From: Aliiroseovarius lamellibrachiae
GTDB lineage: Bacteria > Pseudomonadota > Alphaproteobacteria > Rhodobacterales > Rhodobacteraceae
NCBI RefSeq assembly: GCF_018599245.1
Contig: NZ_JAHEVJ010000002.1
Coordinates: forward strand, 248,001 to 312,000
Direction of reading: 5' to 3'
Length of the DNA: 64,000 bases
Every line of letters starts with the position of its first letter. The first letter of the stretch is position 1. Both the position numbers and the translations under genes were made by a program. Shown piece by piece: positions 50,311-59,832 of the stretch. The notes under the pieces were generated by a model, which was given only the letters and a program-made list of their open reading frames with translations, made no database searches and had not been told where the DNA came from.

Positions 50311-53300
50311 CCAAAACCTTCCCAAAAAGGGTCCGCTTGGCCTTGCCGGCACCCTGACCAAAAGCTTCATCCAATCCGCATTGACCCCGTTGATGATCCT
50401 TGCCGCTTTGGCGGTCGGGTTGGTCGCCTTGGGCAGCTTGCCGCGTGAAGAGGAACCACAAATCTCGGTTCCTTTGGTTGATATCCACATCCAAGCGCCT
50501 GGTCTGAAAGCGGGGGACGCGATGAAATTGGTGTCGGAGCCGATGGAGACCATCGTCAAAGGCATCGCTGGCGTTGAACATGTCTATTCCTCGACCCGAG
50601 ATGATTACGCCATGGTCACGGCGCGCTTTTTGGTGGGCACCTCGTCGGATGCCGCCGTGTTGCGCGTGCATGACAAGGTGAACGCCAACCTCGACCGGAT
50701 CCCGGTGGGCATCCAACAACCGCTGATCGTTGGGCGCGGGATTGATGATGTTGCGATTGTCTCGCTGACGCTCACCTCCAATGCCCAATCCAGTGACGTG
50801 ACCGCCAATGACATCACCCGTGTGGCGCGCGAATTACAGGTCGAGATGTCCAAAATTCAAGACGTTGGCCTGACCTATCTGGTGGGGGACAGCAATGAGG
50901 CAATCCGCATTGCACCCAACCCAGAAAAATTGGCCCTTTATGGCATTACATTACAGCAGCTAACCGGCAAGGTTGAGGCCGCAAATCGTGCGTTTTCCAC
51001 CGGGCTTGTGCGGGATCAGGGCGAACAAATCGCGCTGGTGGCGGGCAAAACCCTACGCGCCCCGGCTGACGTCGCCAACCTGCTTTTGACGGCGCGCGAC
51101 GGGCGTGCTGTCTATGTGCGCGACGTGGCGGATGTGCGTTTCGTGGCTGATACCTCGCAAAGCATTGTCAGCCACATCTCGCGGGATGAACACGGGCTGC
51201 ACCGCACCCCCGCGGTCACATTGGCGATTGCCAAACGCGCCGGGGCCAATGCGGTGGTTGTCGCCGAAGAGGTGCTGCATAAAGTGAGTACATTGCAAGG
51301 CAGTTTGATCCCCGCCAGCATTGATGTCTCGGTCACGCGAGATTACGGCGAGACGGCGGATGAAAAAGCCAATGAGCTGTTGTTTCACCTTGGTCTAGCC
51401 ACCGTGTCCATCGTCGGCTTGGTGCTGCTTGCGATTGGCTGGCGTGAAAGCATCGTGGTTGCGGTGGTCATTCCGGTGACCATCCTGCTCACGCTCTTTT
51501 CCGCGTGGATCATGGGCTATACGCTTAACCGGGTGTCCCTGTTTGCGTTGATTTTCTCGATCGGGATCTTGGTGGATGACGCAATTGTGGTCATTGAAAA
51601 TATCGCCCGCCACTGGGCCATGAAAGATAAAGCCGACCGTGTGACCAAAGCGGTGCGCGCGGTGGCCGAGGTGGGCAACCCAACCATTGTTGCAACCCTC
51701 ACAGTGGTCGCCGCCCTTTTGCCGATGCTTTTCGTGTCCGGCCTGATGGGGCCCTATATGTCACCCATCCCGGCCAATGCCTCGGCTGCGATGATCTTTT
51801 CATTCTTCGTGGCGGTGATCATTACCCCTTGGCTGATGATCAAAATCGCGGGCAACGCGCCGCTGCATGATCATTCGCACGAGGCGACCCCCGGCGGCCG
51901 TCTTGGCGCGATCTATGCCGTCGTGGCGCGTCCCGTTCTGAAAACCAAAGCCCGCAGTCTTGGCTTTTTGATCATCGCCATTGTGCTCAGCTTTGGGTCC
52001 CTCGGTCTGCTGTACACCAAAGACGTGACCGTCAAGCTTCTGCCGTTTGATAATAAATCAGAACTGTCGGTGGTGATTGACCTGCCCGAAGGCGCGTCAG
52101 TTGAAGCGACAGATGCGGTGGCACAAGCTGTGGCGCGTGAGGTGATGGAACTGCCCGAGGTGATCTCGGTCGAAACCCACGCTGGCGCCGCAAGTCCTTT
52201 CAATTTCAACGGTTTGGTGCGTCATTACTATTTGCGTGAAGAACCGCAGATGGGCGAAGTGGCCATCCTGCTGACGCCAAAATCAGACCGTGACAGACCA
52301 AGCCACGATCTGGCGCTTGAGATCCGCGATCGGATCTCCAAGCTGGATGTGCCGGTGGGAACCAATATGAAAACCGTCGAGCCGCCCCCCGGCCCGCCGG
52401 TGATCGCAACGCTTCTGGCCGAGGTGTACGGCCCCACCGCTGAGGCGCGTCGCAAAGCCGCCACAAAAATCCGCGCGGCTTTTGAAAGCGTGCCTTACGT
52501 GGTGGATGTGGACGACAGCTTCGGCACCCAACCGCGTAAACTCCGCGCTGAAATTTCGTCGGATCAGTTGGAGTTCCACGGCGTTGAAGAAGGCGACGTG
52601 TTCCAGACTTTGGCGATGCTCAATGGGGCGTCAACCGTTGGCTACAGCCACCGCGGCGAAGGGCGCAGCCCGATCCCGATCATGATTGAGCGCAATAAAT
52701 CCGACCGTGTGGTGGATGAACGCTTTCTGTCCACCCCGATCCCCGCCAACACCCTTCCTGGTGCGCGCGGTGTGGTGGAATTGGGTGATGTGATCACCGT
52801 GTCCGAGGAGCGTGCGAGCTATCCAATTTTCCGTCACAATGGTCGCAGCGCCGAGATGGTGCAGGCCGAGTTGGCCGGTGCCTTTGAGGCCCCTTTATAC
52901 GGCATGCTCGCCGTGGCAGATGCGCTCGATCAGATGGAATGGGAAGAGGGCACCAAACCGGTGATTCGTATGAACGGACAGCCCGAAGACGAAAGCGTGA
53001 TCACCCTGTTGTGGGATGGCGAGTGGGAGGTCACATGGGTCACTTTCCGCGATATGGGCGCGGCGTTTGCGGTCGCCCTGTTGGGCATCTACATCCTTGT
53101 GGTGGCGCAATTTGGGTCGTTTAAATTGCCGCTGGTGATCCTGACCCCAATCCCGCTGACGTTCCTTGGGATTATGATTGGGCATTGGATTTTCGCCGCC
53201 CCCTTTAGTGCAACCTCGATGATTGGATTTATCGCTCTGGCCGGGATCATTGTACGCAATTCAATCCTGTTGGTGGATTTCATCCGCCACGCGGATCCGA

Positions 53301-53512
53301 CACAGGATAAGACAGAGATCTTACTCGAGGCAGGGGCCATTCGGTTCAAACCCATCCTGCTGACAGCGATTGCTGCGATGATTGGTGCCGTGGTGATCTT
53401 GGCGGATCCGATCTTTCAGGGGCTGGCGATTTCGCTTTTGTTTGGGCTTCTCAGCTCAACCTTGCTGACGGTATTGGTGATTCCGGCGATCTACAAAGTG
53501 TTCCGCACGTAA
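50303..53512 (+). CDS. RND family efflux transporter permease
   Basis: The 1069-residue protein is a proton-driven inner-membrane pump of the HAE-1 (AcrB-like) RND family. It has an N-terminal helix (TPLMILAALAVGLVALGSLPREEEPQI), two large periplasmic domains, and two groups of helices. Helix 4 carries the proton-relay acids in ALIFSIGILVDDAIVVIENIARHWAMK. The C-terminal half has LGIYILVVAQFGSFKLPLVILTPIPLTFLGIM and FIALAGIIVRNSILLVDFI. The substrate is unknown. It is translated from an ATG overlapping the adaptor gene, so the two are coupled. Confidence 0.94.
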   Translation: MSDQNLPKKGPLGLAGTLTKSFIQSALTPLMILAALAVGLVALGSLPREEEPQISVPLVDIHIQAPGLKAGDAMKLVSEPMETIVKGIAGVEHVYSSTRDDYAMVTARFLVGTSSDAAVLRVHDKVNANLDRIPVGIQQPLIVGRGIDDVAIVSLTLTSNAQSSDVTANDITRVARELQVEMSKIQDVGLTYLVGDSNEAIRIAPNPEKLALYGITLQQLTGKVEAANRAFSTGLVRDQGEQIALVAGKTLRAPADVANLLLTARDGRAVYVRDVADVRFVADTSQSIVSHISRDEHGLHRTPAVTLAIAKRAGANAVVVAEEVLHKVSTLQGSLIPASIDVSVTRDYGETADEKANELLFHLGLATVSIVGLVLLAIGWRESIVVAVVIPVTILLTLFSAWIMGYTLNRVSLFALIFSIGILVDDAIVVIENIARHWAMKDKADRVTKAVRAVAEVGNPTIVATLTVVAALLPMLFVSGLMGPYMSPIPANASAAMIFSFFVAVIITPWLMIKIAGNAPLHDHSHEATPGGRLGAIYAVVARPVLKTKARSLGFLIIAIVLSFGSLGLLYTKDVTVKLLPFDNKSELSVVIDLPEGASVEATDAVAQAVAREVMELPEVISVETHAGAASPFNFNGLVRHYYLREEPQMGEVAILLTPKSDRDRPSHDLALEIRDRISKLDVPVGTNMKTVEPPPGPPVIATLLAEVYGPTAEARRKAATKIRAAFESVPYVVDVDDSFGTQPRKLRAEISSDQLEFHGVEEGDVFQTLAMLNGASTVGYSHRGEGRSPIPIMIERNKSDRVVDERFLSTPIPANTLPGARGVVELGDVITVSEERASYPIFRHNGRSAEMVQAELAGAFEAPLYGMLAVADALDQMEWEEGTKPVIRMNGQPEDESVITLLWDGEWEVTWVTFRDMGAAFAVALLGIYILVVAQFGSFKLPLVILTPIPLTFLGIMIGHWIFAAPFSATSMIGFIALAGIIVRNSILLVDFIRHADPTQDKTEILLEAGAIRFKPILLTAIAAMIGAVVILADPIFQGLAISLLFGLLSSTLLTVLVIPAIYKVFRT

Positions 53513-53521
53513 GGAAAAAAC

Positions 53522-53549
53522 CAAAGGGTGCCCCGCGGGGCGCCCTTTG
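53522..53549. terminator. Bidirectional terminator after the RND genes
   Basis: CAAAGGGTGCCCC and GGGGCGCCCTTTG pair over 12-13 bp (one G-T). The minus-strand continuation is GGTTTTTT, so it ends the convergent DUF2478 gene strongly and probably the RND operon as well. Confidence 0.8.
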
Positions 53550-53556
53550 TAACAGG

Positions 53557-54060
53557 TTACTTTCCGGTTGCCTCAGCAGCCCACGCCAATATCGCATCGG
53601 TGTTTGGGGCCAGTTCCTCAGCCTCCCCCACAAACGCGCGAAAGGCCTCAACCGTGGCGCCACTTACGCCAATGATGGCGGGGATGTCGCGGGCCAAAGC
53701 TTCACCCACAGCATTGCGAAACCCGCGCCCTTCGGCCTCTTGCTTGCCAAATTTATTCACAATCAACAGATCCGCGCCTTCCGTCAGACGCGCTTCGGTT
53801 GCCGCCACCGAGGTTTCCAGCGCCTCAGGGTTCAATTTGCATCCCTGCGATCCTGCCCCCAGAAACTGGCTGATGCGAATTTTGGGCCCGTCCGGCAGGA
53901 CCAGCACATCCATGTCACAATGAAACTCTTCCGCGCGTTCGGTGTCCAATTGCACGGTCCCCGCAAGTGCGACACCGCGCGCCTTTAATGCCTCCGCCAC
54001 ACCGGCGAGCAATTGATTGGTTTCGCCGCGTCCCGGCGCAATGACATAAGCAAGTTTCAT
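53557..54060 (-). CDS. DUF2478 domain protein (P-loop NTPase-like)
   Basis: The 167-residue protein matches DUF2478, a small domain related to nucleoside-triphosphatases of the THEP1 type. It reads MKLAYVIAPGRGETNQLLAGVA, VALAGTVQLDTE, CDMDVLVLPDGP, the segment FLGAGSQGCKLNPEALE, GADLLIVNKFGKQEAEGRGFRNAVGEAL and VSGATVEAFRAFVG. Elsewhere the domain is linked to molybdate ABC transporters, but none is present here. The Walker A is weak (APGRGETNQ). I chose ATG 54060 with GGAGAGAG upstream. It is divergent from the DUF1989 gene. Confidence 0.8.
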   Translation of the reverse strand: MKLAYVIAPGRGETNQLLAGVAEALKARGVALAGTVQLDTERAEEFHCDMDVLVLPDGPKIRISQFLGAGSQGCKLNPEALETSVAATEARLTEGADLLIVNKFGKQEAEGRGFRNAVGEALARDIPAIIGVSGATVEAFRAFVGEAEELAPNTDAILAWAAEATGK

Positions 54061-54209
54061 GGTCTCTCTCCGTTCCAACCCAAGTGGCAGTGGACGGGGC
54101 GAAAGTCAATTCACGGCTGCGCCAGCAAAAGGCGAGCGGACCTGCGACAGACGACTTGATCTTGTGTCAGCAGCGTGACCAGATGACGTCTGAGGAAAAG
54201 GAGAATGCG

Positions 54210-55073
54210 ATGAAGCCAGATCAGCCCCAATTTGCCCCGCCACAAGACGCGGGTGAACGCAAAGCCATTGCGCCAGTGATTTGCTATCCGGTGGACAGTC
54301 TCACCCCGGCGCCCATGGCGTTGTATCAGGCGGCGCGCGTCGGTGCGAACAAGGTTGATGAAGTTCTGGTGCCGCCGCGTGATGCGCGATGTTTCACCGT
54401 TCCCAAAGGGCATTTCTTTCGCATTTCCTCCGTCCAGGGATCGCAAGTTGGCGATCTTAACCTGTGGAACGCCGATGATCTAAGCGAGCGGTTTTATTCA
54501 GGCAAAACCCGCGCCTTGCACGGCACGCATCTGTCAACGGGGGATCGTCTTTGGTCAAGTTTTCCAGCTATGCGCCCCTTGGCCACAATTGTCACAGACA
54601 CGCTGGATTGGTACGGGTTTGATGATTTTGGCGGCGGGGTTCACGATGTGATCGGCACACGCTGTGATCCCTATACGGGCAATCTGCTGTCAGGCGGACA
54701 GTATCATCAGTGCTGTCATTCCAACCTCACCCGCGCACTGGCCGACCATCTGAAAGTCCCCTTGGCTGAGGCCGAACCCTTTGTGCATGACGTGCTAAAT
54801 ATCTTCATGTGCACCGGGTTTACCCGCGACACCGGCCAGTATTTCATGAAAGCCAGCCCCGTGCGCCCCGGTGACTATCTTGAGTTTTTTGCCGAGGTTC
54901 CCTTGCTCGGCGGATTGTCAGCCTGCCCGGGCGGGGATTGCTCCTCAGAGCACAGCTCGGATGAAGCGGCGTGTTATCCCCTTCTGGTCGAGGTCTTCGC
55001 GCCAGACCCCAGCGCACTTGAGGATTGGAGCGCGCCCGCAGTGAATGGCTATGACAAAACCCACGGGCGCTGA
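54210..55073 (+). CDS. Urea carboxylase-associated family protein (DUF1989)
   Basis: The 287-residue protein belongs to the DUF1989 family, whose members accompany urea carboxylase/urea amidolyase in many bacteria but also stand alone. Recognisable segments are KGHFFRISSVQGSQVGDLNLWNADDLSERFYSGKTRALHGTHLSTGDRLWSSF, HDVIGTRCDPYTGN, HQCCHSNLTRAL, LNIFMCTGFTRDTGQYF and the Cys-containing CPGGDCSSEHSSDEAACYPLLVEVF, which may bind a metal. I chose ATG 54210 because an AAAGGAG site precedes it and homology starts nearby. No urea carboxylase is in the window, so the function here is open. Confidence 0.85.
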   Translation: MKPDQPQFAPPQDAGERKAIAPVICYPVDSLTPAPMALYQAARVGANKVDEVLVPPRDARCFTVPKGHFFRISSVQGSQVGDLNLWNADDLSERFYSGKTRALHGTHLSTGDRLWSSFPAMRPLATIVTDTLDWYGFDDFGGGVHDVIGTRCDPYTGNLLSGGQYHQCCHSNLTRALADHLKVPLAEAEPFVHDVLNIFMCTGFTRDTGQYFMKASPVRPGDYLEFFAEVPLLGGLSACPGGDCSSEHSSDEAACYPLLVEVFAPDPSALEDWSAPAVNGYDKTHGR

Positions 55074-55144
55074 CACCCTCTTCCTCTTTCTTCAAATATC
55101 CTGGGGTGAGCGGCGTGCCGCGAGGGGCAACGCCCCTCACTGCC

Positions 55145-56137
55145 TTAGCAATACCGCTCAATTCCGACGATCTGCGCGTCGGAATATCGGTCCCCATGCG
55201 CCCAGCCAACGGGCAAAAGCCGTTGGATTTCAAGGCGATCTTCAGGGGTGAATGAGATGTCAGACGCAGCGGCCCACGCGTTCAGATGCTCAGGTGATCT
55301 TGTGCCAGGGATCGGGATCAAATGATCCCCCTGGTCCAAAATCCATGCCAAAGCTGCGGCCGGAACAGACCAGCCACGCGCCTTGGAAAACGCGCGAAAC
55401 GGTGCAAAGGCCCGACGGTTCAAATCGTAGTTTGGTTGGCTAAAACGCGGGTTTGCATGCAAAAAGGGCAGGGCCGTTACCGCTTCAAACTCACGCTCAT
55501 TGTCTGAAAAGAACCCGCGCGCCAGCGGTGAAAACGGCACGAAGGTTGTGCCCAGTTCTTTGCAGGCTTGGATCATGCCAAGCTCGGGCAGGCGGGTCCA
55601 AAGTGAATACTCGTTTTGCACAGCCGCCACAGGCGCCACAGATGCGGCGCGTCTTAGGGATGCCGGCGAGATTTCCGAAAACCCAAAGCCGCCAATCAGC
55701 CCTTCTTCGCGAAAGCGCTCTAGCGTTTCGGTCACGGTCTCAATCGGCAGATCAAACTGACGACGGTGCACATAATAAAGCGCCACATGGTCCACCCCAA
55801 GCCGGGTGAAAGATGCCTCAAGCCGGGCGCGCAGCCCGTCTGCCGTGTTGTCTGCCGTACCGCGAGGGGCGCCCGTCACAATGCCGCCTTTGGTGGCGAT
55901 GACGGGCTGGTGACCGGTGTTGCGCAACCAGTCGCCAATGATCTCTTCTGACAGGCCATTTCCATAGATGTCTGACGTGTCAAAGAAATTGATCCCGGCG
56001 GTCCATGCCGCATCCAGTGTCGCAAGGCTTTCGTCGCGCGTGGTCTTACCATAAAAGCCCGAGAAATTCATGCAGCCCAACCCGATCGCCGAAACCTCGG
56101 GACCGGATTGGCCAAGTTTGCGCCGTGCCATCCCCAT
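55145..56137 (-). CDS. Aldo/keto reductase
   Basis: The 330-residue NADPH-dependent oxidoreductase has the TIM-barrel signatures of the family. The catalytic tetrad appears as Asp and Tyr in NFFDTSDIYGNGLSEE, Lys in VIATKGGIV, and His in LYYVHRRQFDLPIE. NADPH-binding residues lie in IPIPGTRSPEHLN. It resembles the YghZ/IolS-type group that reduces small aldehydes. The ATG at 56137 forms TGATG with the stop of deoD, so it is translationally coupled; an ATG at 56131 is the alternative. Confidence 0.9.
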   Translation of the reverse strand: MGMARRKLGQSGPEVSAIGLGCMNFSGFYGKTTRDESLATLDAAWTAGINFFDTSDIYGNGLSEEIIGDWLRNTGHQPVIATKGGIVTGAPRGTADNTADGLRARLEASFTRLGVDHVALYYVHRRQFDLPIETVTETLERFREEGLIGGFGFSEISPASLRRAASVAPVAAVQNEYSLWTRLPELGMIQACKELGTTFVPFSPLARGFFSDNEREFEAVTALPFLHANPRFSQPNYDLNRRAFAPFRAFSKARGWSVPAAALAWILDQGDHLIPIPGTRSPEHLNAWAAASDISFTPEDRLEIQRLLPVGWAHGDRYSDAQIVGIERYC

Positions 56138-56841
56138 CAAGCGAAGGCCGCGTTCAGGGCAATTTCAACCATATCACCAAAGGTCTTTTCACGTTGATCA
56201 GACGGCAGCGCCTCGCCCGTCAGCAGGTGGTCTGAGACGGTCATAATGCCCAAAGCCCGCACGCCGTAGCGGTTGGCAAGGGTGTAAAGTTCGGCGGCTT
56301 CCATTTCGACGCCCAAAATGCCGTGGCGCTGCATTTCTTTGTTCAGATCAGGGCGTTCGTCATAGAAGGTATCAGAGGAATAAATCCCACCCACATGCAC
56401 GCCAACCTCGACGTTTTTCGCGGCCTCCACGGCGGCGGCGAGCAGGGAATAATCGGCGCAGGGCGAAAAGTTCAGCTCGCGAAAAATGGTAGAACTTGGC
56501 GTGGCCACAGTGGTTGCTGTCATCGCAATCACCACATCGCGCACTTTCACATGATCCTGCATTCCGCCGCAGGACCCGATGCGGATCAGCGTTTTGGCGC
56601 CGTAATCGCGGATCAATTCATTGGCGTAAATTGACATCGACGGCATGCCCATGCCGGACCCCTGAATGCTCACACGGTTGCCGCGCCAGCTGCCGGTAAA
56701 GCCGAACATGCCACGCACCTCGTGCACCAGTTTGGCATCTTCCAGAAAATTCTCAGCCACCCATTTGGCGCGATAGGGATCGCCGGGCATCAACACTGTT
56801 TCAGCAATTTGGCCTTGTTCGGCACCAATATGTACGGTCAT
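56137..56841 (-). CDS. deoD: Purine-nucleoside phosphorylase (DeoD type)
   Basis: DeoD cleaves purine (deoxy)nucleosides with phosphate in nucleoside salvage. The 234-residue protein starts [33 protein letters not shown], with GDP.RA binding phosphate. It continues with [56 protein letters not shown] and the ribose-binding [30 protein letters not shown], including the catalytic Asp. The length is typical of hexameric DeoD. I chose ATG 56841 by homology; the frame extends 130 codons further upstream without meaning. Confidence 0.95.
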   Translation of the reverse strand: MTVHIGAEQGQIAETVLMPGDPYRAKWVAENFLEDAKLVHEVRGMFGFTGSWRGNRVSIQGSGMGMPSMSIYANELIRDYGAKTLIRIGSCGGMQDHVKVRDVVIAMTATTVATPSSTIFRELNFSPCADYSLLAAAVEAAKNVEVGVHVGGIYSSDTFYDERPDLNKEMQRHGILGVEMEAAELYTLANRYGVRALGIMTVSDHLLTGEALPSDQREKTFGDMVEIALNAAFA

Positions 56842-57001
56842 GGGAATCCTCGTTCGTGGGCTGTTAGCGGCGGACAACATGCGCCGGATATCGGCGAACG
56901 TCAAACGCATCGTCGGGGTAAGCGAAGGGGGGATTGGGGGCAAATTGCTTGACTTGGCGCCCCGCAATCGTCTTGTTAACGAGGAAATTTGACAAAGAAA
57001 G

Positions 57002-57541
57002 ATGTACCCGATGCGCGTGATGATCCCAGCCCTTGTTTTGGCATTGATGCCGTTTTCCTCGCACGCCCAAGAGGCAAGTGAACTTACACTGGTCAAACGA
57101 ATTTTTGCCGAATTGCAGCCCCTTTCGATAAAGAAGAACCGCGAGTATTGCGGATATATTGGGCTGAACGCGGATGGGAAGCTGACCATGAGCCCGGCCA
57201 AACGCGGGCGCAAAGGCACCTGCGAACCGTCTGATCCGGACATGCTTGAGGTGGTGATCGCATCCTATCACACCCACGGGGCGTATTCGTCCAATTATGT
57301 GAATGAACTGCCCTCAACCGAGGATGTTGAAGGGGACGAGGCCGAGGGGATTGACGGTTGGGTCGCCACCCCCGGCGGGCGCCTTTGGTATATCGACACA
57401 GGCGATATGGTGATCAGTCAGGTGTGCGGATTGGGATGCTTGCCGTCTGATCCGGATTTCATCGAAGGCGACACCGGCGCGGTTGAGAAAAGCTATCACT
57501 ACAAAGAACTGGTGCAAAAGTTGGAAGAGGTCAGCGGTTAG
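57002..57541 (+). CDS. Secreted DUF4329 protein with JAMM-like His-x-His motif
   Basis: The 179-residue protein has a signal peptide ([19 protein letters not shown], after three extra residues). The mature domain has NREYCGYIG, then [29 protein letters not shown], then [16 protein letters not shown]. The HxH followed at a short distance by S-x-x-D, with a Glu upstream in the EYCGYI strand, resembles the zinc site of JAB/JAMM peptidases, to which DUF4329 is related. Whether it is an active peptidase is unknown. The N-terminal start may be ATG 57002 or 57011. It is divergent from deoD and stands alone. Confidence 0.72.
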   Translation: MYPMRVMIPALVLALMPFSSHAQEASELTLVKRIFAELQPLSIKKNREYCGYIGLNADGKLTMSPAKRGRKGTCEPSDPDMLEVVIASYHTHGAYSSNYVNELPSTEDVEGDEAEGIDGWVATPGGRLWYIDTGDMVISQVCGLGCLPSDPDFIEGDTGAVEKSYHYKELVQKLEEVSG

Positions 57542-57655
57542 GGGCTTTGCCCCTCGGCACCGGGCTGCGCCCTGCGCCTTCACCCCAAGATATTTGAGGC
57601 AAGAAAAAAGGCGCAGGAGGATCCCGTCGCCTTTTGTTTTATTGGGCGTGGAAAG

Positions 57656-59659
57656 TTATTCCGCGGCCACCGCTTTTGGATCAACCAGTGTCACGATGTC
57701 TTCCATGATCACATTCAGCTCAAAGTCCTTTGGCGTATAGACTTTGGCGACCCCGATCGCGCGCAGGCGAGTGGCGTCCTCATCCGGGATGATCCCACCG
57801 GCGACCACGGGGATATGGCCCAATCCGGCGGCTTTCATCCGCTCCATCAACTCTTCGAGCAGGGGGATGTGGCTGCCGGATAGGATCGACAGGCCGACCA
57901 CATGGGCGTCGGTTTCAATGGCCGAGGCCACCAATTCTTCTGGTGTCAGGCGGATGCCTTCATAGGTGATGTCCATGCCGCAATCGCGCGCGCGGGCGGC
58001 GATTTGTTCAGCACCGTTGGAATGCCCATCAAGGCCGGGTTTGCCCACAAGGAACGTCAGGCGACGGCCCAAGCGGTCGGACACCGCATCGACGCGGGCG
58101 CGGATGTCATCCAGCCCTTCGGTGCGGTTCGAGCGGTTTTTGCTAACCCCGGTCGGCGCGCGATATTGCCCAAAGGTAGAGCGCATCACTTCGCCCCATT
58201 CGCCGGTGGTCACCCCCGCTTTGGCCGCCGCAATGGACGATGGCATGATGTTGGTGCCGTCTTTGGCCGCTTGGCGCAGATCAGCCAGCGCTTGTTTCAC
58301 AGCACCCGCATCGCGGTTGGTCCGCCATGCCTCAAGACGGGCAACCTGGTCGGCCTCTGCATCTGCGTCGGCCACCATGATGGCACCATCCCCAGCGGTC
58401 AGCGGGCTTTCGGTGGTTTCCAGCCATTTGTTCACGCCGACCACGGTGGTGTCGCCGACCTCGATTTTGCCGATCCGGGTGGCGTTGCTGTCGACAAGGC
58501 GTGACTTCATATATTCAATCGCCGCCACAGCGCCGCCCATGCTGTCGATCTGGGCAAGCTCCGCGCGCGCGCCGTCTTTCAGCTCGGCCACTTTGCGGTC
58601 CACAGCTGGGTTGTTGTCGAACAGGTCGTCATATTCCAACAGATCGGTTTCATAGGCCATGATTTGTTGCATACGCAGCGACCATTGCTGATCCCATGGG
58701 CGCGGCAGGCCAAGCGCTTCGTTCCATGCGGGCAATTGCACCGCACGGGCGCGTGCGTTCTTTGACAGGGTCACGGCGAGCATTTCGATCAGGATCCGGT
58801 AGACGTTGTTTTCCGGCTGTTGCTCGGTCAGGCCAAGCGAGTTCACTTGCACGCCATAGCGGAAGCGGCGGAATTTGGGATCCTCAACGCCATATCGCTC
58901 GCGCGTGATTTCATCCCACAGCTCGACAAAAGCGCGCATTTTGCACATCTCGGTGACAAAGCGGATGCCCGCGTTCACAAAGAATGAGATGCGGCCGACC
59001 ATTTCAGGGAAAGCCTCTGCGGGAACCTTATTCTTAAGATCATCCAGCACGGCAATCGCGGTGGCCAGCGCAAAGGCAAGCTCTTCTTCTGGCGTCGCAC
59101 CGGCCTCTTGCAAGTGATAGGAACACACGTTCATCGGGTTCCATTTCGGCAGGAATTCGCGCGTATAGGCGGCCACATCGGTGATCATACGCAAGCTGGG
59201 CTTGGGCGGGCAGACATATGTGCCGCGCGACAGATATTCCTTGATGATATCGTTTTGCACCGTGCCTTGCAGCTTGGACACATCCGCGCCCTGCTCCTCT
59301 GCCGCGGCGATATAAAGCGACAACAGCCACGGGGCGGTCGCGTTGATCGTCATCGAGGTGTTCATTTTTTCAAGCGGGATGTCTGCAAACAACGCGCGCA
59401 TGTCGCCAAGATGGCCCAGCGGCACCCCCACTTTTCCCACCTCGCCGCGCGCCAGCGTGTGGTCGCTGTCATAGCCCGTTTGTGTGGGCAGGTCGAAGGC
59501 CACGGACAGGCCGGTCTGACCTTTGGACAGGTTGCTGCGGTAAAGCGCGTTGGACGCCTTGGCGGTCGAGTGACCGGCATAGGTGCGAAACAGCCACGGA
59601 CGATCCCGGGGACGATCTTTAGGGCGATCTTGCGGGCTTGTGTTCTGGGGCGTGCTCAT
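57656..59659 (-). CDS. ecm: Ethylmalonyl-CoA mutase
   Basis: This B12-dependent mutase converts (2R)-ethylmalonyl-CoA to methylsuccinyl-CoA in the ethylmalonyl-CoA pathway. The 667-residue protein begins with a DRPKDRPRDRP stretch, then PWLFRTYAGHSTAKASNALYRSNLSKGQTGLSVAFDLPTQTGYDSD, the substrate domain. The C-terminal B12 domain has LTFLVGKPGLDGHSNGAEQIAARARDCGMD, whose D-x-H-x-x-G supplies the cobalt His ligand. SILSGSH and VVAGGIIPDEDATRL follow. The fused single-chain form and these signatures match Ecm (MeaA) rather than methylmalonyl-CoA mutase. ccrA, which makes its precursor, is 1.7 kb away. Confidence 0.95.
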   Translation of the reverse strand: MSTPQNTSPQDRPKDRPRDRPWLFRTYAGHSTAKASNALYRSNLSKGQTGLSVAFDLPTQTGYDSDHTLARGEVGKVGVPLGHLGDMRALFADIPLEKMNTSMTINATAPWLLSLYIAAAEEQGADVSKLQGTVQNDIIKEYLSRGTYVCPPKPSLRMITDVAAYTREFLPKWNPMNVCSYHLQEAGATPEEELAFALATAIAVLDDLKNKVPAEAFPEMVGRISFFVNAGIRFVTEMCKMRAFVELWDEITRERYGVEDPKFRRFRYGVQVNSLGLTEQQPENNVYRILIEMLAVTLSKNARARAVQLPAWNEALGLPRPWDQQWSLRMQQIMAYETDLLEYDDLFDNNPAVDRKVAELKDGARAELAQIDSMGGAVAAIEYMKSRLVDSNATRIGKIEVGDTTVVGVNKWLETTESPLTAGDGAIMVADADAEADQVARLEAWRTNRDAGAVKQALADLRQAAKDGTNIMPSSIAAAKAGVTTGEWGEVMRSTFGQYRAPTGVSKNRSNRTEGLDDIRARVDAVSDRLGRRLTFLVGKPGLDGHSNGAEQIAARARDCGMDITYEGIRLTPEELVASAIETDAHVVGLSILSGSHIPLLEELMERMKAAGLGHIPVVAGGIIPDEDATRLRAIGVAKVYTPKDFELNVIMEDIVTLVDPKAVAAE

Positions 59660-59680
59660 GATCCGTGACTCGCATTTTGT

Positions 59681-59720
59681 TGCAGTGCAGCATTTTTCGC
59701 AGACGCAAGAATATTACGCA
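59681..59720. promoter_or_regulatory. Upstream motif shared between ecm and ccrA
   Basis: On the minus strand the ecm upstream region contains TGCGTAAT (59713-59720), CTTGCG and AATGCTGCA (59686-59694). The ccrA upstream region has TGCGTAAT (61351-61358), CTTGCG and AATGCTGCA (61356-61364). Shared words at two genes of one pathway suggest a common regulator. Confidence 0.35.
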
Positions 59721-59832
59721 AGGGGGAATTTGATGTTAGGAAAATTACGTGGCGATGCTTGGGGCTGGCGCCGTCACGCTTTCCTCTGACGGCGTTCTTT
59801 ACCTTTCACAGGAAACCTGAAAAAGATTTCTT

